Assembly (NCBI RefSeq): GCF_944385615.1
Contig: NZ_CALWXV010000001.1
Coordinates: 62,001-126,000 of the forward strand
Direction of reading: 5' to 3'
DNA length: 64,000 nucleotides
Origin: an uncultured Flavonifractor sp.
GTDB taxonomy: Bacteria; Bacillota; Clostridia; Oscillospirales; Oscillospiraceae
Made by a program: the position numbers and the translations under genes. The notes under the pieces were generated by a model. The model made no database searches, had not been told where the DNA came from, and was given only the letters and a program-made list of their open reading frames with translations. Every line of letters starts with the position of its first letter. The first letter of the stretch is position 1. Shown piece by piece: positions 51,669 to 58,879 of the stretch.

Positions 51669-52592
51669 ATGATAGCATTTCAGCCCCCTGAGGTGGGGGA
51701 CAAGCCGTGGGTTGACGACTGCTTCCGCGCCGCCGGTAACAGGGGCTGTGAGTACAGCTTTGCCACCCTGTTTCTGTGGAGCGATACCTTCCGGCAGCAG
51801 GTGGCCCGGATGGACGATTATGTGCTGGAGCGGCTGTGTGGTCGGGCGGGAAACGGCTATCTGTTTCCCGCCGGCAGAGGTCCGCTGGAGCCGGTGCTGG
51901 AAGCGCTGGAGGCCGACGCAGCGGAGCGGGGGGAGCCATGCCGCCTGCTGTGCGTGACCCCGGAGCAACTGGAGCGGCTGGAGGCGATCCGACCCGGACA
52001 GTACCAGTGTACGCCCGATCGGGACGGCTGGGATTATCTCTATGAGGTCGGGCGTCTGGCCGATTTGGGTGGGAAAAAGCTCCACAGCAAGCGCAACCAT
52101 ATCCACCGCTTTGAGGAGAACTGCCCGGACTGGGCGGTGGAGGAGATCACGGTGGAAAACCTGGCCGAGTGCGCGGAGATGGATCTGGAGTGGAACCGCC
52201 TTTACCGCCAGGAGCGGGAAAACGGCGCCGAGACGACACAGAGCCGGATGGACGAGCGCCACGCCATGTCCAAGGCTTTTGCCCACTATGATGCCCTGGG
52301 CCTGACCGGGCTGCTGCTGCGGACCGGGGGACGGGTGGTGGCCTTTACCATGGGCAGCCCCATCGGCGCGGATACCTTTGACATCCACTTTGAAAAGGCC
52401 TATGGGGAGATCCAGGGGGCGTATGCCATGATTAACCGGGCGTTTGCCCGCTGGATTCGGGATCACTATCCCCAGGTGCGCTATCTGAACCGGGAAGACG
52501 ACATGGGGCTGGAGGGCCTGCGGAAGGCCAAGGAATCCTACTATCCCGACTGTATGGTGGAAAAATACACGCTGGTCCGCCAAATGACTTGA
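51669..52592 (+). CDS. DUF2156-family protein (MprF C-domain-like acyl/aminoacyl transferase)
   Basis: This 307-residue soluble protein of the DUF2156 family has two GNAT-like folds, as in the aminoacyl transfer domain of phosphatidylglycerol lysyltransferase. Recognisable parts are CEYSFATLFLWSDTF, GWDYLYEVGRLADLGGKKLH, SKRNHIHRFEENCPDW and the C-terminal YLNREDDMGLEGLRKAKESY, a typical acceptor-binding segment. The substrate is unknown. It starts 15 bases after the RsbW-like gene with a weak ribosome site (TAGGAGACG) and may be co-transcribed with the module. Confidence 0.8.
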   Translation: MIAFQPPEVGDKPWVDDCFRAAGNRGCEYSFATLFLWSDTFRQQVARMDDYVLERLCGRAGNGYLFPAGRGPLEPVLEALEADAAERGEPCRLLCVTPEQLERLEAIRPGQYQCTPDRDGWDYLYEVGRLADLGGKKLHSKRNHIHRFEENCPDWAVEEITVENLAECAEMDLEWNRLYRQERENGAETTQSRMDERHAMSKAFAHYDALGLTGLLLRTGGRVVAFTMGSPIGADTFDIHFEKAYGEIQGAYAMINRAFARWIRDHYPQVRYLNREDDMGLEGLRKAKESYYPDCMVEKYTLVRQMT

Positions 52593-52643
52593 CGTTAATA
52601 GTGGCCAAGGGGGGTAGAAAGCAAACAGTGGCAAACTCTTTTG

Positions 52644-52652
52644 TGGTATGAT
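52644..52652 (+). promoter_or_regulatory. Possible extended -10 promoter before the tandem GNAT gene
   Basis: TGG directly precedes TATGAT (52647-52652), making a TGn-extended -10 about 30 bases before the GTG start. No good -35 is seen at 17-18 bases. Confidence 0.4.
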
Positions 52653-52682
52653 AGAGACAGCTACAAAAGGAGGTGCGCCGTT

Positions 52683-53534
52683 GTGCAGGACCTTACCTTG
52701 ATCCGTCTGAAGCAAGATTTGGGTGCCTTTTCCCAATATGTTCCCCGATCCTTTCACCCCCTGATGGAGAAGCCGGAAACCGTGTGTGTGGGGGCTGTGT
52801 ACAACGGCATGGCCTGTGCCGCCGCCCTGGCCGAGGAGACGGAGCCGGGGGAGTACTATCTGCGCTATGTCTTTGTGGACCCAGTGGCCCGGTTGTGTGG
52901 GCTGGGGACCTACCTGATTCGGGGACTGCTGGGAGAGGTGAAGGCCGCCGGAGCCCGTCAGCTCAAAGCGGTCTACAGCCCCAGTATGCTGGAGGGGGAG
53001 GAACAGACCCTCCACATTCTGACCCGAGCGGGCTTTTCCAAACCAAAGCCTATCTCTACGGCCTTTTCCACCCGGCTGGCGGACATTCCATCGGTCAGAG
53101 TAAACCTGCCGGAGGAGATGGCGGTATACAGCGCATTGGATGCACCGGAAGCCGTGCAGCTGGATTACGAGGCTCTGGTGGAAAAGGGAAGCCTGCCTTC
53201 CTTTGTCACCCCGGAACGGCTCAAGGACCCGGACCCCCAGCTGTGCAGCTTTTGTACGGTCAAAGGGAGCTTGTCCGGCCTGCTGCTGGTGGACCGGCTG
53301 GCGGGGGGCTATCAGATCGCGGGGCTTTATGTGCTTCCGTCCTACCGGAGCGGGCGGACGGCGGCGGCGCTGCTGGCCCGGACCATCGAGGCGGCCAGGG
53401 CCGCACTGCCCGGCGATACCCAGGTGTGGACCTCGGCCATTGACCGGGGGGGCTACGCTCTGTGCGACAAGCTGCTGCGGCAGGGAAGGCACGCGCAAAA
53501 AGAGACGGAATTTTATGCGGTATATCAGTTCTGA
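52683..53534 (+). CDS. Tandem GNAT acetyltransferase
   Basis: This 283-residue protein has two GNAT-type folds. The first has YYLRYVFVDPVARLCGLGTY followed by LIRGLLGEVKAAG (acetyl-CoA-binding Q/R-x2-G-x-G-like loop, here RLCGLG). The second has YQIAGLYVLPSYRSGRTAAA followed by LLARTIEAARAALPG. The GTG at 52683 follows AAAGGAGG. It comes directly before the DUF4157 gene with 14 bases between, so the two may be co-expressed. A role in modifying or protecting against the cargo is only a guess from adjacency. Confidence 0.75.
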   Translation: MQDLTLIRLKQDLGAFSQYVPRSFHPLMEKPETVCVGAVYNGMACAAALAEETEPGEYYLRYVFVDPVARLCGLGTYLIRGLLGEVKAAGARQLKAVYSPSMLEGEEQTLHILTRAGFSKPKPISTAFSTRLADIPSVRVNLPEEMAVYSALDAPEAVQLDYEALVEKGSLPSFVTPERLKDPDPQLCSFCTVKGSLSGLLLVDRLAGGYQIAGLYVLPSYRSGRTAAALLARTIEAARAALPGDTQVWTSAIDRGGYALCDKLLRQGRHAQKETEFYAVYQF

Positions 53535-53548
53535 AGGAGGAATCGCGG

Positions 53549-55141
53549 ATGCAGACCTATCAAACCAAGCGGAAAAGCGCTCCGGCCCGGGCGGCCCGCC
53601 CTCAGGCCAAGCCCGTTACGGCCGATGAAATGCTCCACCTGTCGGGCGCGGGTGCGCCACAGCCCATGTCCCCCGCCCTGCGGGAGAAGTTTGAACCCGG
53701 TTTTGGCGCGGATTTCTCCAACATCCGCATCAGCCGGGGCCACATTCCCGAAGAGATGGGGGTCCAGGCGGTGGCCAGAGGGACCGACATCCTGCTGGAC
53801 AGCAGCGCCGGGATGGACGTGCTGGGCCACGAGCTGGCCCATGTGGTGCAGCAGGCCCAGGGCCGTGTGCAGGGGGGCTATCCCGTGGTGGAAAACGCCG
53901 CCCTGGAGCATGAGGCCGATGTAATGGGGGCCCGGGTGGCCTCCGGCCTCACCGCCCAGGCGGGGCCTCAGAACAGCTTCGGCGGGGAACTGACTACCAT
54001 TGCTCCCATGTCGGGGGCCTCCGCCCCCGCCCAGTGTAAGAGCAAGGAGGAGAAAGAGGCGGAGAAAGCACAAAAGGAGCAGCAGAAACAAATGGCGCGG
54101 GACGAACAACAACGCCAACAATGGCATAGTATGCTTTCGCCCTCTGCTCAACGCTACATCAAACCGGTAGATATGATTGCCCAGCCCACCATTTCCCATG
54201 CAGAAATGAATCAACAGGTGCTGGATCGGCAACAATACCTTGGTTTACGTAATCATCGTACTGAAATGGCGACAGAAGCGTTGCGCAAAAAATACAATGA
54301 TCCAAATGCAAGGCCGGATAATAGTGGTGCAGGTAGTATGGGACGGCGGATAGAGGCCTTGTTTGACGCCAGCGGAACAGAAGAGGCTGATTCGTATAAT
54401 CAGACAATGATAGACACATTGGACCAGGTGAATCAAATAGCACAAACAACAGCGCAGTCAGGAACAGTGTCCATGAGTGATGATATGGTAAAGAATATGG
54501 GGACCACGTTTGCACCTCTGGTTCGGCAGATTCTTAATGCAGGTGGATCTGACGCAGGGAAACTGCAACAGTATGCAAAACAGAATTATGCAGATTCCAA
54601 ATTTTTAATTGGTAAGCTCCATGCGCTTCCTGATGTGTTAAAATCGTTTGATGCGCAATCCAAAGAAAGAGTGATACAAGCTGCGGGATTTTCTGGGAGC
54701 TACCAGGATTATTTGAAAATGAGTGCACCTGTTAATAACGCATTTAGTGAGGGATGGAAGGAAAGCGGAAATGAAATGGGGATAGGCGCAAATGTTCTGT
54801 TTCGGGGCATTGAGCATCAAGAAGGCATAGATACTGTCCCCATTACTCCGGCTCCCCTGCCGCCTCAGGTGACTAGGCCCCGTCCAGCCCCCGGACCCTC
54901 CCTGGCACCTAAGCCGGGACAGCAGTACACCACTCAGGCCGACCTGCCCCAGAGCGGCCCTGGCTGGTCCCATACCGGGTCTTGGAAGCATAGCAATGCA
55001 GGGTATTACAATATGGACGACCGGACGGATCTCATGCCCGGCGGCAGCGAAGGCAGCGCATTCCATCGGTACTTCTCTCAAGAAGAATCCTCCGCCCCAA
55101 AAAAGAAAAAGGGCCTGTTCTCCCGGCTGTTTGGTCGGTAA
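53549..55141 (+). CDS. DUF4157 (eCIS core) protein, candidate injected cargo
   Basis: This protein has 530 residues. Residues about 20-115 form the DUF4157 domain, a metallopeptidase-like module linked with eCIS loci: MSPALREKFEPGFGADFSNI, then HELAHVVQQAQG with His94, Glu95 and His98. Residues about 175-430 form an unrecognised domain whose DNA (54,080-54,840) is clearly richer in A and T than both flanks. The C-terminal 100 residues are Pro-rich and end KKKKGLFSRLFGR. The metallopeptidase domain may release the effector after loading. GAAGGAGGAATC precedes the ATG. It ends at a strong terminator, which also closes this whole gene run. Confidence 0.85.
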   Translation: MQTYQTKRKSAPARAARPQAKPVTADEMLHLSGAGAPQPMSPALREKFEPGFGADFSNIRISRGHIPEEMGVQAVARGTDILLDSSAGMDVLGHELAHVVQQAQGRVQGGYPVVENAALEHEADVMGARVASGLTAQAGPQNSFGGELTTIAPMSGASAPAQCKSKEEKEAEKAQKEQQKQMARDEQQRQQWHSMLSPSAQRYIKPVDMIAQPTISHAEMNQQVLDRQQYLGLRNHRTEMATEALRKKYNDPNARPDNSGAGSMGRRIEALFDASGTEEADSYNQTMIDTLDQVNQIAQTTAQSGTVSMSDDMVKNMGTTFAPLVRQILNAGGSDAGKLQQYAKQNYADSKFLIGKLHALPDVLKSFDAQSKERVIQAAGFSGSYQDYLKMSAPVNNAFSEGWKESGNEMGIGANVLFRGIEHQEGIDTVPITPAPLPPQVTRPRPAPGPSLAPKPGQQYTTQADLPQSGPGWSHTGSWKHSNAGYYNMDDRTDLMPGGSEGSAFHRYFSQEESSAPKKKKGLFSRLFGR

Positions 55142-55166
55142 ACCGGTCGCGCTCAGACACAGGAAC

Positions 55167-55207
55167 AGCCAGGGTCTGCCGCAAAAAGCGGCAGGTCCTG
55201 GCTTTTT
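55167..55207 (+). terminator. Rho-independent terminator after the DUF4157 gene
   Basis: AGCCAGGGTCTGCCGC and GCGGCAGGTCCTGGCT form a long stem with an AAAAA loop, followed by TTTTT. Confidence 0.92.
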
Positions 55208-55215
55208 CGAAGCCC

Positions 55216-55244
55216 TTGACGATAGATGGGAAAGCCCATATAAT
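55216..55244 (+). promoter_or_regulatory. Sigma-A promoter of the GNAT gene
   Basis: TTGACG (55216-55221) and a consensus TATAAT (55239-55244) are separated by 17 bases, 48 bases before the start codon. Confidence 0.85.
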
Positions 55245-55291
55245 CATGGTGTACCCAGAAAAAACAGCGGACGGACAGGAGGGCTGTCAGA

Positions 55292-55759
55292 ATGGAAGAG
55301 ATCAGAATAGTCAATTTGGCCGATGCGCCGGAGCTGATGGAAGAGGTTTCCCGGTGGCTGTGGCAGGAATGGGCCAAGGCCGATGGATACACCCTGGACG
55401 AAATCATCTACCGCACCAAATACGCCTCCCAGCGGGATACCGTTCCCCAAATGCTGGTGGCGGTCCGGGGCGGACAGCCGGTGGGGGTGGTGTCCCTGTG
55501 GCTCAATGACCTGAAGACCCGGCAGGACCTGTCCCCCTGGATGGCCACGCTGTATGTCAAGGAGGAGTGCCGGAACCTGCATATCGGCCAGCGGCTGCAA
55601 ATTGCCAGCATTGAGGCGGTGCGGGCGCTCCGCCGCTATGAGCATCTGTACCTCATCACCAAGCTGAACGGCTACTATGAGCGGATCGGCTGGAAGTTTG
55701 TGGAGGAAGCACCGGCAGGGGGAGGCGCCTATGAGCGCATTTACCGGTATGATCTCTGA
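55292..55759 (+). CDS. GNAT-family N-acetyltransferase
   Basis: This 155-residue acetyltransferase has the GNAT order: MLVAVRGGQPVGVVSLWLND, WMATLYVKEECRNLHIGQRL (the acetyl-CoA-binding loop, here CRNLHIG) and LYLITKLNGYYERIGWKFVE. The substrate is unknown. It is transcribed alone, from its own promoter to a convergent terminator shared with the permease gene. GGAGGGCTGTC lies upstream of the ATG. Confidence 0.85.
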   Translation: MEEIRIVNLADAPELMEEVSRWLWQEWAKADGYTLDEIIYRTKYASQRDTVPQMLVAVRGGQPVGVVSLWLNDLKTRQDLSPWMATLYVKEECRNLHIGQRLQIASIEAVRALRRYEHLYLITKLNGYYERIGWKFVEEAPAGGGAYERIYRYDL

Positions 55760-55802
55760 ACTATATCAAACAGCTCTGTTTTGTGAAGCTATTATCTGAC
55801 GA

Positions 55803-55848
55803 AAACCTGTAGCGGCGGCTCCTTTTGGAGCCGCCGCTACAGGTTTGT
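55803..55848. terminator. Convergent terminator with a 20-bp stem
   Basis: AAACCTGTAGCGGCGGCTCC and GGAGCCGCCGCTACAGGTTT pair perfectly around TTTT. It lies between the GNAT gene (plus) and the permease gene (minus) and can end both. Confidence 0.85.
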
Positions 55849-55895
55849 GAGCAATGGGCATCTATCGATAGGAATGGGCAGCGATAAGAAATGAA

Positions 55896-57311
55896 TCAGT
55901 CCTTTTGATCCGCGGAGTGCTTTTCCTTGGGCAGGATCAGACTGAGCAGCAGGGATACCACAAATACACCGGCTACCGCGTTGCCGTTGAAGATGTCGCC
56001 TACAGCGGCGGGGAAAGCGGAGAAGAAGTTGCCGGAGGTCTGGGTCAGGCCGATGCCGATACAGAAGGAGAGGGAGACGATAATCATGGTGCGGTCGTTG
56101 AATTCGCACTCCTTGAGCATTTTGATGCCCTCATACATAATGGAGCCGAACATCATGACGGTGCAGCCGCCCAGAACCGACTGGGGCAGGGAGTTAAAGA
56201 AAGCGCCCAGCGGGGGGAAGAGGGAGGCCAGGATCAGAATCAGCGCACCCATGAGGATGGTGAAGCGGTTGATAACGCCGGTCATGGTTACCAGGCCCAC
56301 ATTCTGGCTGAAGGAGGTGAGGGGCAGGCAGCCGAAGCAGCCGGAGATGGAGCTGGAGAAACCGTCTACCGCCAAGGAGCCCTGCAGCTCCTCGATCTTC
56401 AGCTCCCGGCCCAGTGCGCCCTGAGCCACGGCAGCGGTAGCGCCGGTGGTCTCGGCAGCGGAGACCAGGAAGACGATGGCGATGGTAAAGAAGGCGCCCA
56501 GGTCAAACACAGGGAAGTGGCTGGTAAAGAACACCGGCTTGGGCAGGCTGAAGAAGCCAATCTCACCAATGGTCTTCTGAATGCCGGAGAAATCTACCAT
56601 GGGAGCGACGCCAACCACAGTCAGAATGGCGGCAGCCACATAGCCCACAATGAGTCCAACAAGGATGTTCAGGTTCTTGTATACGCCCTTCAGGCAGTAA
56701 CGGGAGACCAGACAAACAATCAGAGTGAAGGTGCCGATGGCCAGATGGTACCAGGCGCCGAAGTCGGCTACGCCGTTGCCGCCGCCCCAGGAGTTCATGC
56801 CTACCGACAGGAGGGAAAGGCCGATGGCGATGACCACGCAGGCGGATACCACAGGGGTGAGGAAACGCTTCCAGTACTTGGCGCTCAAGCCAACCAGGCC
56901 CTCAAAGATACCGCCCAATATGACCGCGCCTACCATGCCCTCATAGCCCAGGGCTGGGTTGGTACAGATCATCAGGAGGCTGCCCAGGAAAGTGAAGCTG
57001 ACGCCCATAACGATGGGCAGCTTGGAGCCGATTTTCCAAATGGGATAGAGCTGCAGACAGGTACCGATGCCAGCGGCGAACATGGCGCACTGGAGCAGCT
57101 GGGTGATTTCCACGGCTGTAAGATGGGTGTCGGTGCCCCGCACCAAAGCGGCGCTGCATACGATGAGCACAGGGGCCAGGTTGGCCACAAACATGGCCAG
57201 AACGTGCTGCAATCCAAAGGGGATGGCCTTGGACAGAGGGACCCTTCCGTTGAGCCGGTAGATATTGTCCTGGCTGACCGTTTTGATTTCCGCTTCCTTG
57301 TTTTCCATCAT
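55896..57311 (-). CDS. NCS2-family xanthine/uracil permease
   Basis: This 471-residue nucleobase:cation symporter of the NCS2 family has about 12-14 membrane helices. The NCS2 signature is visible as FSQNVGLVTMTGVINR (QNxGxxxxTxVxxR); other conserved parts are YGIQHVLAMF-like GLQHVLAMFVANLAPVLIVC and ETTGATAAVAQGALGRE. The neighbouring xanthine dehydrogenase operon makes xanthine, urate or another oxopurine the likely substrate. The start is the first of two adjacent ATGs, after GTGAGGTG. It has its own promoter in the gap after the dehydrogenase genes. Confidence 0.88.
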   Translation of the reverse strand: MMENKEAEIKTVSQDNIYRLNGRVPLSKAIPFGLQHVLAMFVANLAPVLIVCSAALVRGTDTHLTAVEITQLLQCAMFAAGIGTCLQLYPIWKIGSKLPIVMGVSFTFLGSLLMICTNPALGYEGMVGAVILGGIFEGLVGLSAKYWKRFLTPVVSACVVIAIGLSLLSVGMNSWGGGNGVADFGAWYHLAIGTFTLIVCLVSRYCLKGVYKNLNILVGLIVGYVAAAILTVVGVAPMVDFSGIQKTIGEIGFFSLPKPVFFTSHFPVFDLGAFFTIAIVFLVSAAETTGATAAVAQGALGRELKIEELQGSLAVDGFSSSISGCFGCLPLTSFSQNVGLVTMTGVINRFTILMGALILILASLFPPLGAFFNSLPQSVLGGCTVMMFGSIMYEGIKMLKECEFNDRTMIIVSLSFCIGIGLTQTSGNFFSAFPAAVGDIFNGNAVAGVFVVSLLLSLILPKEKHSADQKD

Positions 57312-57357
57312 TAGCACCTCACTTGCAACGTTGAAAATAGTAATTTTTCATGTAAAA

Positions 57358-57386
57358 TATATATTTTTCAGTAAAAAAGGGTGCAA
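57358..57386 (-). promoter_or_regulatory. Possible promoter of the purine permease gene
   Basis: On the minus strand TTGCAC (57381-57386) and TATATA (57358-57363) are spaced by 17 bases in a notably A/T-rich stretch upstream of the permease. The -35 overlaps the tail of the preceding terminator. Confidence 0.45.
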
Positions 57387-57452
57387 AAATCCCCTTCGGT
57401 CTGGAGCCGAACGTTTTGTGGATCTTATTACAAATCGACAGGACCGAAGGGG
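57387..57452 (-). terminator. Terminator-like long-loop hairpin after the xanthine dehydrogenase operon
   Basis: CCCCTTCGGTC and GACCGAAGGGG form an 11-bp stem closing a loop of about 40 bases, followed on the minus strand by ATTTTTG. Inside, TTTGT/ACAAA can pair. It most simply ends the dehydrogenase transcript. A regulatory RNA is possible, but I recognise no known riboswitch. Confidence 0.55.
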
Positions 57453-57492
57453 ACTGACAAAGAAATCAGGGGATATCAGACTGGGGGAAGGA

Positions 57493-57999
57493 TTATACCG
57501 CGTCGGCTTCGGCGTTCTTGCCCAGGCGGCGGAGCATGGTCTTTTTCACCGCGCGGAAGATGTTTTCGTATCCGGTACACCGGCACAGGTGGCCGGACAT
57601 CAGCTTGCGGATCTCGTCGTCGGAGTACTCCTTGCCCGACTCCAGGATCTCCGCCGCGCTCATGACAAAGCCGGGGGTGCAGAAGCCGCACTGGACGGCG
57701 GCCTCGTCGATGAAGGCCTGCTGAATGTCGGAGATCTCGCCGTTGGGACCGGCCAGTCCCTCCAGGGTCAGAATCTCCTTGCCGTCGGCCCACACCGCCA
57801 GGTAGATACAGGAGTTGAAGCACTCCCCATTGACCAGGACGTTGCAGGCGCCGCACTCACCCACTTCACAGCCCTTTTTCACGCTGGTGAGCCGGTAGTC
57901 GTCCCGCAGCATATCGGTGAGGGAGGCCCGCACGTCGATCATCTTTTCCACAGGCTTGCCGTTGATGGTGCAGCGGACCAGTTTATACTGCTTACTCAT
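57493..57999 (-). CDS. xdhC: Xanthine dehydrogenase, [2Fe-2S] small subunit
   Basis: This 168-residue iron-sulfur subunit relays electrons from the molybdenum centre to FAD. The plant-type cluster motif GCEVGECGACNVLVNG and the later Cys lie near residues 47-80; the second cluster motif CGFCTPGFVMSA and HLCRCTGYENIFRA lie near 105-145, as in the family. It overlaps the FAD-subunit gene by eight bases. GGAGGTGTGATCC precedes the ATG. It is the last gene of the dehydrogenase operon. Confidence 0.95.
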   Translation of the reverse strand: MSKQYKLVRCTINGKPVEKMIDVRASLTDMLRDDYRLTSVKKGCEVGECGACNVLVNGECFNSCIYLAVWADGKEILTLEGLAGPNGEISDIQQAFIDEAAVQCGFCTPGFVMSAAEILESGKEYSDDEIRKLMSGHLCRCTGYENIFRAVKKTMLRRLGKNAEADAV

Positions 58000-58879
58000 G
58001 GATCACACCTCCTGCCAGACGAATGGATTCGGTCAGAGCGCGCTCTGCCAGTACCACCACGATATGCTGCCGGAAGTCCTTGGCCGCCCGCCAGCTGTCC
58101 CTGGGGTTGATGTCCTCCAGAACCGTGTGGGCAAAGGCCTTGATCTCGGCCTGGGTGGTGGGTTTGCCCTTGGCGCGGGCCTCGGCTGTGCGGGCCCGCA
58201 TGGGCACCGGCCCGGCCACCCCATAGGCGATGCGCACATCCTCCATGGTGGACTTGTCGGCGGACAGCTTCACGTTCACCGAGCAGCCGGTGGTGGCGAT
58301 GTCCATGGCGTTGCGCATGGCGTACTTGATGTAGTGGCCCTCATAGCCCTCATAGGCCGCCTTGGGAATGAGAATGGCGGTCTGGAGCTCGCCGGGGCGC
58401 AGGTCCACTTTGCCCGCCTTGATGTAAAAATCCTGGATGGGGATGCGCCGCACCCCCTCCGGTCCGGTGAGCTCGACGATAGCATCCCAGGCAAACAGGG
58501 TGGAGGCGGAGTCGGCGGAGGTCACGCCGTTGCAGGTGTTGCCGCCGATGGTGCCGATGTTGCGGATCTGGGGGCCGCCCACCTGGTCCACCGCCTGGCC
58601 CAGCACGTTGATATGGGCCTGGATAATGGGGTTCCGGGTGATGTGGGAGAAGCTGGTGAGGGAGCCGATGCGGATGGTGCCGTCCTCCTCCAGGGAGACC
58701 CCACGGATCTCGTCCAGGCCGTAGATGCTGACCAACTCCTTGCCGGCCCGCTTGCCCTCCCGGATCTGGACCAGCACGTCGCTGCCGCCGGCAATGATCT
58801 GGGCTTCCGGGTGTTCCATCAGAAGCTGGATGGCGTGAGCCACGCTCTCCGCCTCGTAAAGTGCTTTGATATCATACAT
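57992..58879 (-). CDS. xdhB: Xanthine dehydrogenase, FAD-binding subunit
   Basis: This 295-residue subunit passes electrons to NAD+ or another acceptor. The FAD-binding motif AQIIAGGSDVLVQIREGKRA is near residue 30 and IRNIGTIGGNTCNGVTSADS near 108, the two flavin contact sites of the CODH/xanthine dehydrogenase medium-chain family. It overlaps the molybdenum subunit gene upstream and the iron-sulfur subunit gene downstream by eight bases each, so the three chains are made together. Confidence 0.94.
   Translation of the reverse strand: MYDIKALYEAESVAHAIQLLMEHPEAQIIAGGSDVLVQIREGKRAGKELVSIYGLDEIRGVSLEEDGTIRIGSLTSFSHITRNPIIQAHINVLGQAVDQVGGPQIRNIGTIGGNTCNGVTSADSASTLFAWDAIVELTGPEGVRRIPIQDFYIKAGKVDLRPGELQTAILIPKAAYEGYEGHYIKYAMRNAMDIATTGCSVNVKLSADKSTMEDVRIAYGVAGPVPMRARTAEARAKGKPTTQAEIKAFAHTVLEDINPRDSWRAAKDFRQHIVVVLAERALTESIRLAGGVIHE

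Noticed and set aside
57387..57452. Purine riboswitch before the permease gene
   Set aside because: The hairpin lies upstream of and overlapping the likely permease promoter, and the conserved loop sequences of guanine or xanthine aptamers are not seen. It is better explained as a terminator of the upstream operon.
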